Shown: positions 7,881 to 16,833 of the stretch, piece after piece
Layout: every line of letters begins with the position of its first letter
Position numbering within the stretch: the stretch's first letter is position 1
From: SG8-4 sp964562575
Lineage (GTDB): Bacteria; Planctomycetota; Phycisphaerae; Sedimentisphaerales; Anaerobacaceae
DNA length: 64,000 nucleotides
Direction: 5' to 3'
NCBI GenBank assembly: GCA_964562575.1
Contig: CAZLTY010000002.1
Coordinates: forward strand, 1 to 64,000
Notes under the pieces: generated by a model
What the model was told of the DNA's origin: nothing
The model's database searches: none
Seen by the model: only the letters and a program-made list of their open reading frames with translations
Translations under genes and position numbers: made by a program

Positions 7881-9920
7881 TCACTTGCCGGTAACTGTAA
7901 GCCGCAGTGGCTTGTCCGATTCGATGCTCACGGCCAGGCCCTCACTGAGCGACTTGCCCGAGAGGACTTTTGTCCATCCGGTGTCGATATTCTCCACCCT
8001 GTAGAGGTGCGATTCGTCCGGTTCGACTGTGAACCATTCAGGGACGGCGTTCATTCGCGGCCAGTCCTGTTCAAAACCCATGTAGATCCGATGTCGCGGG
8101 ATGTCAAACTGAAGGAGACCCTCGTACGGACTGTCGGATTTCATGAAAATGCAGATTCCGTCGCTGCAAGGCGCAGCGCCCAACTGGAGTCCCTGCCGCC
8201 AGGGTCGAGCGATTGTATTGCGGGTATGCAGCATGGTATGGATCAGCACAGTACGGACTGTGTTCGCTTCAAGCTTGTGCAGGCCCCAGAGACGGTCCGC
8301 ATCCGAGTGGTCTACCAACAAGGTGGCCATCTCCCGGTCGGCCCAGACAAAGGCCTCGGTTACGGGGATCCGGTATGAGAGATAGAGTCCGCCCTCGACT
8401 GAGTCGGCGACGTTATCGCGAGAACCGTGATCCCAGTTGAATCTCTTGTAGCGCGGTTTCAAGAGATTGGTCATTGGTCGACGGATCGCCTCACGATAAT
8501 GCTGTGTGCCCAGGGCGATGTCATAGTCGAGAAAGCCGACATAGTCATATCCCCAGCCATCACCTGTGGTCACGCCATCATGAGGTCCCACCGCATCCTG
8601 CAGGTTCCTGACGATAATCCCGTCGGAGTTAGTCCCTCGCAGTAGGATTTCATCGAACATATATTGCATGTGCGGTCTGTATTGCTCAGCCTTTTCTCCA
8701 GACACCGTCGTATCGACGGCAAAGAGAAGACCCAATCCACCGATGATTTCACAGCCGTGATCTGACAGACGCGAGGGAATAAATTTACCGGGCAAAAGGT
8801 AATAGTCGGCCAGCCGGTGCGCCCAATCGAGATATTTCTGCTCTCCCGTCATGCTATACAACCGTGGCAAGAGTTGCAGAAGTTCACCGTTGACTTCGAT
8901 GTTCGTCGAGGCAATCTTACCCTGCGGCGTGTCAATACGGGCATGCTTGAAGATGTCGTCAACCAGCCCTCGCATACGGTCGAACCACGGATACTTTTTG
9001 CCTGTGATCTCGACGATTGGCACCAGACCGTCCTTGGCGTATTCACTGGCGCCGAAGATCATCGTATCGAAGGCAGTCACAATCTTCTGTTCGGCGTCCA
9101 TGTCGTAGCGAACAGGCAGGCGGTCCAGATGATTGCAGAGTCGCTGCTCGGCTTCCAGGGTTTCGAGCATTATCGTATCGAGTATCTCCTTGTCGGTGTA
9201 GTAGGCTGCCCAGACATAGAAGGGATAACAGTCAGCCGCCGTATCGCGATAGTTCCACTCGCGCCCGGTAGGGCGAAACAAGCCGGACCGCTCGTCGCGA
9301 ACCGCAAGGCACTGCTCACGCAGCCAACGCTGGACTTTGCTCAGGGCGATGCCGGCGTATCGTGCCGACCTCTCGGCGCGGCGCCAGTCAGGCTGTCCCG
9401 GCGAAGGGTCCCACAGCCTTAGTGCCTCATCGGTAAGTTCAAAGCCGGGAAGATCCGCCCATTGTGCCGAGTGTTGGCCGGGTGGTGGAGCTGCTGCCGT
9501 ACGGATTGGCTTGACCTTTGGCGCCGCAGTCGAGTTGCCGGCGACTCGCACACCAGCCAGGAACGCGACCGCCTCTCGTCCTTTTCCATAGAGAACCACC
9601 TTCTTACCACCGGACAACTGCTCCAAGCGAATTTGGACCCATGCGAATCCGCCCCCTTGCCCAACATGGAACATAGAACTGGTCTTGCCCTCGTAATCGA
9701 AGTAAAGCGTTCGTTTGGAAGCACCTTTCGAGCCGAAGAGGACCTCGAATCGGTCATCCGAGGTCGTATCGTCTGGAAGGGTAACTTCAAGTTTCCATTC
9801 GGCAAGCCAGTAGTATTTCCGCCCGGCGAACTCCTGTGGTCCTGATGTGAACAACGTCTCGCCGGCCGAAGCAACTGATATGACTGAGAGAACGAAAACC
9901 AGTATATGTTGGCATTTCAT
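7881..9920 (-). CDS. Secreted alpha/alpha-toroid protein, possible glycan-active enzyme
   Basis: 679 residues with a signal peptide (MKCQHILVFVLSVISVASAG). Residues about 25-130 form a beta-rich, carbohydrate-binding-like domain; after a proline linker, residues about 165-600 show the regular helix pattern of an (alpha/alpha)6 toroid, with aromatic and acidic residues typical of glycosidases and lyases (RDTAADCYPFYVWAAYY, STNIEVNGELLQLLPRLY, GDGWGYDYVGFLDYD). A final beta domain follows. I cannot place it in a numbered glycoside hydrolase family. AAGGG upstream of ATG 9920 supports the start. A family A repeat lies just upstream, between this gene and the phosphatase gene. Confidence 0.6.
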   Translation of the reverse strand: MKCQHILVFVLSVISVASAGETLFTSGPQEFAGRKYYWLAEWKLEVTLPDDTTSDDRFEVLFGSKGASKRTLYFDYEGKTSSMFHVGQGGGFAWVQIRLEQLSGGKKVVLYGKGREAVAFLAGVRVAGNSTAAPKVKPIRTAAAPPPGQHSAQWADLPGFELTDEALRLWDPSPGQPDWRRAERSARYAGIALSKVQRWLREQCLAVRDERSGLFRPTGREWNYRDTAADCYPFYVWAAYYTDKEILDTIMLETLEAEQRLCNHLDRLPVRYDMDAEQKIVTAFDTMIFGASEYAKDGLVPIVEITGKKYPWFDRMRGLVDDIFKHARIDTPQGKIASTNIEVNGELLQLLPRLYSMTGEQKYLDWAHRLADYYLLPGKFIPSRLSDHGCEIIGGLGLLFAVDTTVSGEKAEQYRPHMQYMFDEILLRGTNSDGIIVRNLQDAVGPHDGVTTGDGWGYDYVGFLDYDIALGTQHYREAIRRPMTNLLKPRYKRFNWDHGSRDNVADSVEGGLYLSYRIPVTEAFVWADREMATLLVDHSDADRLWGLHKLEANTVRTVLIHTMLHTRNTIARPWRQGLQLGAAPCSDGICIFMKSDSPYEGLLQFDIPRHRIYMGFEQDWPRMNAVPEWFTVEPDESHLYRVENIDTGWTKVLSGKSLSEGLAVSIESDKPLRLTVTGK

Positions 9921-9964
9921 ATTCGATGCCCTTTCTGATAGCCTTTTTCTATATGACGGAAATG

Positions 9965-10068
9965 TTATACCCTTCAGGGTAGCAAATTCCCGCGAGTAAG
10001 ATCATAAACTGTTATTGAAAGGCTACTTACCCGCGCAAAGATCCGAAATTTTAATCGTGAGAACTATA
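9965..10068. repeat. Family A repeat, copy A1
   Basis: About 104 bp, read on the + strand from TTATACCC to GAACTAT. Shared blocks include the palindrome ACCCT(T/A)CAGGGT, CCCGCGAGTAAGATCATAAA, CTGTTATTG, TACTTACCCGCGCAA and an ATCGTGAG end. It is the most diverged copy in its last 30 bases. It lies between two minus-strand genes, 44 bases upstream of the toroid gene. Confidence 0.85.
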
Positions 10069-10120
10069 ACATACACCGCCCAAGAACACAGTAATGAAAC
10101 TGCAAATCAAGGCAATGGTC

Positions 10121-11953
10121 TCAAAGGCTGTCAGAATCACCAGCAGCCGAACGATTTGGACGTACCAGGAATTGACTGACGATTCGTGGAGCCTGGTTGA
10201 CTACGCTATTGGCGTCAGCCAGCAAATCAATCTCGCTATACGCGTCCACACCATAGACCGTCACGAGAAGTTCCTGCGTTTCAGGAGCAATGTCAAATTC
10301 CGCCCATCCGAAAGTGTGACAGGCCAGATAATCACCCTGGAGAAGCTCGGCATCAATCAGTCCTTCGGCATCTGCGTCGTTGTCATTCAATCCTACAGGG
10401 TCATAACCAACAACTTCAAGCTGAGTATTTACAAGGCTTTTGAAGAAGTCATCCTTGTCGTTGACAATACTATCTGTATCAGGTGCCACAGGAAGACGGT
10501 CGTAGAGGCCCTTGAGGAAAGGGCTCAGCACTCCGGCAGATGCGGCGATATTCACAGTAGAAGGTCCAAGAAGCCCATCGAAAAAGGCGACGGGACCGGT
10601 GACAACTTCGAAAGCGTCTATTGGGGTGGAGTCTATAAAAGTGGAATTGTCTGTTCCTTCAGTCACCAATTCCTGGTATGCCAGGTTGTTCACAATGGTC
10701 CCATGAAAATCGCCGGCAATGAACACCGTATTCTGAATTGCATTCTCACGGATGAATCTGAGCAATTCAGTACGCTCAGCCGCATAGCCCTCGAACCGAT
10801 CCTCGGCGTTGATTACGCCGAAGTTCTGAATTGGCTCGGGTATCACAACGAACTTCCATGTTATGCCGTCCAGTTGGCTTTCGAGCAGATCATTCTTGAG
10901 AGATTCCAATTGAGCAAGCCCCAGCATCGTCCGATCGGGAGTGAATGTGCCGGCAAGGAAGGCCTCGACCTGATTGGCATCAAATGGATCTGCAATGACC
11001 GGCAGAGGCGCATCTCGAAAAGACCGTGCATCCAGAACAAGAATGATCGCATCGCTGCCGTAGGTGGCCTTGCGGTAGAACTTTGGCTTTCCGTGTGTGC
11101 TCACGTCGTTAGGAGTATCCCACAGTTCGTCCCGTATTGGATGGTACTGACTGAAAGCCTGCATAGCATCTTGATACACCTGAGTTTCGTTGACGAAGTC
11201 GACAGCATCTGTGAAAAGCGGAGGTTCCAATGGGTGAACATCCGGGGCATCGGGCGACTGACCTGGGACTGCGCCGCCGGCAAAGTTGTCAACAATTTCG
11301 TGATCATCAATAGTCGCTAAAATGGGTGTTGAGGCGTTCAATAGGGCCATCACGTTCGAGCCGAATCGGGAAGACAAATTCTCGTCATGTTTGATACAAA
11401 AGTCCTCGAGCGTGCGTGCCTGCACAACACCTGGGAGTCCAGGTGTCTCGGAATCGGCGTAGATGCTATCCCCAAGCTTGATGAAGAAATCAAGATCGCG
11501 TTCAGGGACGTTTTTCAAACTCGGAAAGGGTGGCGCCTGCTGCCAATCTCCTGATGCTCCGAAACGAAGACCGCCGCTGATGCCGATGTCCCACACCGTT
11601 CTGAACTTACCGGCTGCAGTCTCGTTCTGTGCATCAGTGACACGGTAGTGGTATTGAGTCGCTGGAAGGAGTTCGGTTATCTCCACCTTCACGGGCTGAC
11701 TTGTGTCCAGGACTGCAACTGTTTCGTGTCCGTTTGTTAGCGCAAAGTCGTTTAGAGCAGAATACTCAAACGTGACCTCTCCGAGAGCTGTACTATGGGC
11801 CCACAATACGGCTGAGGTCTGTTTAACATCCCCGGATGCCACGCCGTTAGGCAAGGTAGACACCTGCGCGATGGCCGATGAAAAGACAAACACCGCGGAG
11901 ATAGGACAAACCATGTACAATGCAGCGGGACTGTATTTAGAATGCGTCATCAT
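10121..11953 (-). CDS. phoD: PhoD-family alkaline phosphatase (secreted)
   Basis: 610 residues from the ATG at 11953. GGAGG nine bases upstream decides this start; an in-frame ATG at 11983 lies before that site. Signal peptide, then an Ig-like PhoD N-terminal domain (LPNGVASGDVKQTSAVLWA), then the metallophosphatase core: FGASGDWQ, FIKLGDSIYAD, ATIDDHEIVDNF and FIAGDFHGT provide metal-binding Asp, His and Glu residues. PhoD enzymes release phosphate from mono- and diesters outside the cytoplasm with Ca and Fe. The last residues are serine/aspartate rich without an obvious sorting signal. It probably scavenges phosphate from organic matter beside the sulfatases. Confidence 0.88.
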   Translation of the reverse strand: MMTHSKYSPAALYMVCPISAVFVFSSAIAQVSTLPNGVASGDVKQTSAVLWAHSTALGEVTFEYSALNDFALTNGHETVAVLDTSQPVKVEITELLPATQYHYRVTDAQNETAAGKFRTVWDIGISGGLRFGASGDWQQAPPFPSLKNVPERDLDFFIKLGDSIYADSETPGLPGVVQARTLEDFCIKHDENLSSRFGSNVMALLNASTPILATIDDHEIVDNFAGGAVPGQSPDAPDVHPLEPPLFTDAVDFVNETQVYQDAMQAFSQYHPIRDELWDTPNDVSTHGKPKFYRKATYGSDAIILVLDARSFRDAPLPVIADPFDANQVEAFLAGTFTPDRTMLGLAQLESLKNDLLESQLDGITWKFVVIPEPIQNFGVINAEDRFEGYAAERTELLRFIRENAIQNTVFIAGDFHGTIVNNLAYQELVTEGTDNSTFIDSTPIDAFEVVTGPVAFFDGLLGPSTVNIAASAGVLSPFLKGLYDRLPVAPDTDSIVNDKDDFFKSLVNTQLEVVGYDPVGLNDNDADAEGLIDAELLQGDYLACHTFGWAEFDIAPETQELLVTVYGVDAYSEIDLLADANSVVNQAPRIVSQFLVRPNRSAAGDSDSL

Positions 11954-12107
11954 CTTCCCAAACCTCCAGCACGCTACGGCCATACGTCAAATCTTGTATG
12001 CATATTATAGCGTATTTCATGTTTCTTAGGGTGCTATGTTTGCAGTTTCCATCCCACGCCCGGCGACTACCGCAAAATAGTTTGTTGCAGACATACGGGA
12101 CGGAGAT

Positions 12108-13247
12108 CTACTTAATGACCCCATGTTTGCGACAAATCTCCAATGTCCTATCGATAGGCAGAGCCTCGCAGAAATGGCCGTCTCTGCCGGTGACATCAGT
12201 TGCTTTGAAAAGCGAGTTGTACACAGCCTCTTCGGTCGCTTCGGCCACGGCCCTGAACAACGGATCCATCTTGCTGTTAGGTAATTGCTCGCCGGCGACC
12301 TTCTTGCTGTTCATCGGCCGTCTAAGAGCTTCGTCTGTCGAAAAGGCAATTACATAGTCGCCGCTGGAATTGTTCATTACCGAGCCGGTTCGCGCCAGAC
12401 CAAGAACCGCTCTTTTGGCAAGTCTCTTGAGATTCCGAGACAGGAGAGGGGCATCGGTGGCTACTACGATCATACAGGAGCCGCCTCTATCGTGGCTGTT
12501 GTTTTCCGCCGATAGTTCCCTGCCCACAGGAGCGCCATTGATGGTCAGGATCCCGCCGAAATTACTCTGAACAAGCACGCCGACCGCATAGCCACCTTGG
12601 GATTTGGGCAGTTGCCGCGAGGATGTGCCAATACCACCCTTGAAGCCAAAGCATATCGTTCCGGTACCGGCTCCCACCGAGCCTTCCTCAACAGGGCCGG
12701 CGGCAGCCTTCTCTATCGCCTGCCGGACATGATGTTGACGCACCGGCCTGCTCCTGATGTTGTTGAGCCAGCCGTCATTCGTTTCACCCACCACGGGGTT
12801 CATAGACATCACGTTCTCGTTGCCGGGCAGATTCAGCATGTATTCGATTACACCGTCAGCTACTATTCCAACATTCAGCGTGTTGGTCAGCACAATGGGA
12901 GTTTCGATATTTCCCAGCTCCTCAACCTGAGTATAGCCCATCAGTTTACCGAAGGCGTTTCCCAGATAGATAGCAGCCGGGACTTTTTCCGCGAAGAGAT
13001 TTCCACAGTGCGGTATGACAGCCGTCACGCCGGTTCTGATGTCCTGGCCCTCTATGAGTGTAACGTGGCCGACCTTCACTCCCTCGACATCGGTGATACT
13101 GTTCAGCCTGCCGGCTGCCAGCACGCCAGGTGCTATTCCTGCTTGCCTGGCCCTTGGCCTGATGTTGCTGCGATCTGCTGCCTGCAGGCCGGTACCAGAT
13201 ATGACCAACAAAACCAGACATAAATATCTTCTTCCATTATTGCCCAT
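12108..13247 (-). CDS. P1-family aminopeptidase (DmpA/BapA-like, S58)
   Basis: 379 residues from the ATG at 13247, which has GGAGG eight bases upstream; the in-frame start at 13286 has none. A signal peptide (GRRYLCLVLLVISGTGLQA) is followed by the family core: GVLAAGRLNSITDVEGVKVGHVT, GTGTICFGFKGGIGTSSR and SVMNNSSGDYVIAFST, the last containing the Asn/Ser region where the precursor self-cleaves to expose the nucleophile. These Ntn-like hydrolases remove N-terminal amino acids, including D- and beta-residues. Exported peptide scavenging is the likely role. No linked peptide transporter is adjacent, though an OPT transporter lies about 10 kb away. Confidence 0.88.
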   Translation of the reverse strand: MGNNGRRYLCLVLLVISGTGLQAADRSNIRPRARQAGIAPGVLAAGRLNSITDVEGVKVGHVTLIEGQDIRTGVTAVIPHCGNLFAEKVPAAIYLGNAFGKLMGYTQVEELGNIETPIVLTNTLNVGIVADGVIEYMLNLPGNENVMSMNPVVGETNDGWLNNIRSRPVRQHHVRQAIEKAAAGPVEEGSVGAGTGTICFGFKGGIGTSSRQLPKSQGGYAVGVLVQSNFGGILTINGAPVGRELSAENNSHDRGGSCMIVVATDAPLLSRNLKRLAKRAVLGLARTGSVMNNSSGDYVIAFSTDEALRRPMNSKKVAGEQLPNSKMDPLFRAVAEATEEAVYNSLFKATDVTGRDGHFCEALPIDRTLEICRKHGVIK

Positions 13248-13411
13248 TACCTTGGCCTCCTGCTTGCTCGTTAAAACAAAGAACAATCGCTGGACGCTGT
13301 ATCATATCAGAATGCTCCTTGGAGAGCTACTTCATCTGGAAGACGGGTCCTTGGACGCGATCTGCTCGCAGGCCTGTGGATCTTCAGTGTGTGCGCACAT
13401 TGCGCTCGAAT

Positions 13412-14953
13412 TCACATAGGACGGGCCGCTTTCCAGCCGGCCTTCATCTTCGCAGCCAGTTGTTCGAGAGTCTTTTTATGCTCGGCATGTCCTGCGACGT
13501 TTTCGTTTTCGTCGTGGTTCTGACGGTGATCGTACAGCTCGCGGGCTACCACGCGGGCCAGATTCTTTCGATTGCGCCATTCGGTGTAGCGGAACTTGTC
13601 GGTGCGCATCGTGTAGCCCATGCAGGGGACACCGTTGATTGTCTTGCGGAACTGGCTGAACGCGGCAGTCTTCCACCGGCGAGATGGATTCCTGAGCAGC
13701 GGCATCAGGCTCGTGCCTTCACAGTGCTCGCCGACACCCAGGCCGCAGGCCTCGGCCAGTGTGGGGTATACGTCCACTAATTCCGCTAAGCAGTCCGTGA
13801 CAGCGCCCGCGTTCGCCTGGCCCGGTACGCGCAGCAGAAGCGGCGAGTGCGTGCCCCATTCGAGATTGGTATGCTTGCCCCAGGTGCCGTTTTCGCCAAG
13901 GTGCCAGCCGTGGTCGCCCCAGAGCACGACCACGGTGTTGCGGGCCAGGCCGGTCTTCTCGAGCGTGGCCAGGAGCCGCCCGATCTGGGCGTCGATGTAA
14001 CTGATGCAGGCCAGGTATGCGTGGATCAGTTGACGTGAGAAATCGTCGGGCCAGTCCTGCCTGCCGGCGGCCTTCTGCTTTGCGGCAAGTTCCCGGGCGT
14101 CGCAGTAAGAGCCCATTTCGCCGGGGAACGAATCCACGGCGCCTCTTGGCATATTCTTGGGGTGAAAGGGATTTGGCGCCGTCGCGATGTCCCGGCGTTT
14201 GTACAGGTCCCAGTAACGCTTCGGCGCGATGAACGGCAGGTGCGGCTTCTTGTAGCCGACGGCCATAAAGAAGGGCTTGCCGGACGTGGCGAAGGCCTTG
14301 AGTTCCCGGACGGCCCGGTCGGTCATGGCGCCGTCGAAATAGGCGTTGTCCTCTACGTCCAGGCACTCGGTCACCGTCCCCCGCGTGTACCGGCTGCGCG
14401 CCTTGCCCTTTAGTCCCTTCTTCTTTGCCTCCTTCTGGAGTCTGGCCATCCACTGCTGGGTCTTCGGGTCAAGCCAGGAGGGGCCCGACTTGACGTCGAT
14501 CCATCGGTCCCAGGACGCCATGTCGTTGAGGCTACCGTGATAGACCTTGCCCATGCCGACGGATTCATAGCCGTGCTTGCTGAAATGCTGTGTCAATGTC
14601 ACCACGTCCGGAATTGTCTTGCGAAAGTGCGTGACGAGGTCGTAGACTTTCGTGGTGTCGGGTCGGCAACCGGTCATCAGACACGTGCGCGACGGGCTGC
14701 ACGTCGCGACCATTGTGTAGGCTCGCCGAAAAAGCGTGCCCGTCGCGGCGAGCTTGTCGATATTGGGCGAGATGATCTGTTCAAAACCGTAACAGCCCAA
14801 CTGTGGGCGCAGGTCATCAACCGGAATCATAAGGACGTTGAGACGCTTCGTTCTCGACCGGGCATCGGTCTTCGCCAGAACGGGGCCGGCCCAAAGCGCC
14901 GTCGCGGTCAAACTCAGATTCTTAAGAAAGTCACGTCTTGATGTCACCTTCAT
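13412..14953 (-). CDS. Sulfatase, iduronate-2-sulfatase-like
   Basis: 513 residues. N-terminal twin-arginine signal (SRRDFLKN). The first metal-binding pair is Asp46-Asp47; CSPSRTCLMTG gives formylglycine precursor Cys85; GMGKVYHG, KKPHLPF and LWGDHGWHLGENGTWGKHT are typical of the iduronate-2-sulfatase-like subgroup. It hydrolyses sulfate esters on sugars after export; the sugar is unknown. The cysteine type needs a maturation enzyme (FGE or a radical-SAM sulfatase-maturating enzyme), not found in this window. Divergent from the next sulfatase across a 219-base intergenic region that probably holds both promoters. Confidence 0.93.
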   Translation of the reverse strand: MKVTSRRDFLKNLSLTATALWAGPVLAKTDARSRTKRLNVLMIPVDDLRPQLGCYGFEQIISPNIDKLAATGTLFRRAYTMVATCSPSRTCLMTGCRPDTTKVYDLVTHFRKTIPDVVTLTQHFSKHGYESVGMGKVYHGSLNDMASWDRWIDVKSGPSWLDPKTQQWMARLQKEAKKKGLKGKARSRYTRGTVTECLDVEDNAYFDGAMTDRAVRELKAFATSGKPFFMAVGYKKPHLPFIAPKRYWDLYKRRDIATAPNPFHPKNMPRGAVDSFPGEMGSYCDARELAAKQKAAGRQDWPDDFSRQLIHAYLACISYIDAQIGRLLATLEKTGLARNTVVVLWGDHGWHLGENGTWGKHTNLEWGTHSPLLLRVPGQANAGAVTDCLAELVDVYPTLAEACGLGVGEHCEGTSLMPLLRNPSRRWKTAAFSQFRKTINGVPCMGYTMRTDKFRYTEWRNRKNLARVVARELYDHRQNHDENENVAGHAEHKKTLEQLAAKMKAGWKAARPM

Positions 14954-15172
14954 GGTATTTCCTTTCAGCGGCTCCTAAATCCAACTTTGCCTGGCTTGTA
15001 TTCTTCGGTCTGGCATCCATGATATCGTTTGAACTGACCGCGTTCAAGCAGCATTCGAAGGAATGAGCCTTCTTAGAGAGCACCGGCCAAAACTTCGGTC
15101 GTATTCCGACCGGAAACACTGTATACTGGCTCAAAACAAGATCAATGGGACACAACCTGTGGAGTTGCACTA

Positions 15173-16762
15173 ATGGGTAAGACTACAAGGCGACATTTTC
15201 TCAGAACAATAGGGATAGGCACATCTGCATTTATGACGCCCCGCCTGATGAGAGCCTCGGACAGTAACAGGCGGCCCGACATTGTCATTATCATCGGCGA
15301 CGACATCGGGTACTCGGATTTCGGCTGTTACGGCGGCGAGATCCCGACGCCGAATATCGACAGGCTCGCTGCCGAAGGTGTCCGTTTCACACAGTTCCAT
15401 ACCGAAAGTATGTGCGCACCGACTCGAGTCGCTCTGCTGACGGGTCAGTACCATATTCGCCGATACAACAGCGGGCGCAACGTCACGATCGCCGAGGCGC
15501 TATCGAGTGCCGGCTACCGAAGCTGTGCCGTGGGCAAGTGGCACAACGCGGGCGAACCCGTACTCAATAGAAAGGCGCCACTCGAGCGCGGCTTCGACAA
15601 TTTCTTCGGGACTCCCCAGGGCTGCGGCAGTTTCTTCGCGCCGCTGACGCTGAGCCGTGACGGTGAGCCCGCCGAGGACGAATGGCTCAAGAGTAAGGAC
15701 TTCTACTATACCGACGCCATAAGCGACAATGCGGTGCGGTACATAAAGCAAACGCCGAAAGAGACGCCGCTCTTTCTCTACACGGCGTACACCGCGGCAC
15801 ATTGGCCCCTGCACGCCCGTAGCGAAGACATCGCCAAACAAAAGGGCCGATACGCGATGGGCTGGGATGAGCTTCGCCGGCGGCGACTGGCGCGCATGAA
15901 GAAGCTGGGTGTAGTCAAACCGGATACGCCGCTTTCACCGCGACATCCGAACGTCGGCGCCTGGGCGGACGAGAAACACAAGGGGTGGCAACAAAGGCGA
16001 ATGGAAGTTTATGCCGCTCAGATAGCGCGCATGGACCAAGGGATCGGGCGAATCCTCGAAGAGCTGGCCCAAAGCCGCCGACTGGAAAACACGCTGGTCA
16101 TGGTGCTGGTCGACAACGGCGGATGTCACGTTGAGTACAAGCAGTCGCGCGAGGGCGTATTTCTGAACAAGCAGACACGTGACGGGCGTCCGATCAATAA
16201 GGGCAATCTTCCCGATGTAATGCCCGGCGCCGAAGACACATGGCAGAGCTACGGATACGGCTGGGCCAACGCGAGCAATACGCCGCTTCGCATGTTCAAG
16301 CAGTACGATCATGAAGGCGGCATCCGCGTTCCGCTGATCGTTCGCTGGCCCGCAGTTGTTCGCGGACACGGACGGATCACGCGCCAGGTATGTCACGTTA
16401 TGGATATCCTGCCGACAGTTCTTGAGGCCGCGGGGGTTGAGTACCCCGGGACCTATGAAGGCAGGCAGATCGATCCGGCCGACGGAAAGAGCATGGTGCC
16501 GATCCTGCGCCGACAGAAGCGCAAAGGCCACGATGCCCTGTTCTGGAAATACGCACATGGCTGTGCAGTGAGGCAGGGAAAATGGAAGCTTGTAAAGATG
16601 GACAAGGAACCCTGGGAGCTTTATGACATGCAGGCCGACCCCATTGAGCTTGTGAACCTGGCCGGCAAGTACCCGAAAAGAGTAGCTCAACTCAGCGATC
16701 TTTGGCAAGAATGGCACGCCATCACTGCGAATAGGAAAGCAAGCAAGAAGAACAGGAAATGA
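15173..16762 (+). CDS. Arylsulfatase-type sulfatase
   Basis: 529 residues. Tat-type N-terminus (TTRRHFLRTIG), metal-binding IIGDDIGYSD at about residues 40-49, formylglycine motif CAPTR with Cys81, GKWHN near residue 120, TAYTAAHWPLH, a VDNGG metal motif and an HEGGIRVPLIVRWP block. It resembles arylsulfatase A/B-type enzymes of marine polysaccharide degraders. The propeller-methyltransferase gene follows after 71 bases and the next sulfatase after that, so the three may form one transcript. Substrate unknown. Confidence 0.93.
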   Translation: MGKTTRRHFLRTIGIGTSAFMTPRLMRASDSNRRPDIVIIIGDDIGYSDFGCYGGEIPTPNIDRLAAEGVRFTQFHTESMCAPTRVALLTGQYHIRRYNSGRNVTIAEALSSAGYRSCAVGKWHNAGEPVLNRKAPLERGFDNFFGTPQGCGSFFAPLTLSRDGEPAEDEWLKSKDFYYTDAISDNAVRYIKQTPKETPLFLYTAYTAAHWPLHARSEDIAKQKGRYAMGWDELRRRRLARMKKLGVVKPDTPLSPRHPNVGAWADEKHKGWQQRRMEVYAAQIARMDQGIGRILEELAQSRRLENTLVMVLVDNGGCHVEYKQSREGVFLNKQTRDGRPINKGNLPDVMPGAEDTWQSYGYGWANASNTPLRMFKQYDHEGGIRVPLIVRWPAVVRGHGRITRQVCHVMDILPTVLEAAGVEYPGTYEGRQIDPADGKSMVPILRRQKRKGHDALFWKYAHGCAVRQGKWKLVKMDKEPWELYDMQADPIELVNLAGKYPKRVAQLSDLWQEWHAITANRKASKKNRK

Positions 16763-16833
16763 GTATTTGGTCGAAGGCCGCTTAACCACGTCCGAAGAGT
16801 CGGCACGCCAGGCATGGAAAGAAAGGCAAGATA

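Noticed and set aside
10094..11320. Plus-strand frame of 408 codons inside the PhoD gene
   Set aside because: It lies antisense to a well supported phosphatase, has no ribosome-binding site and no recognisable motif.
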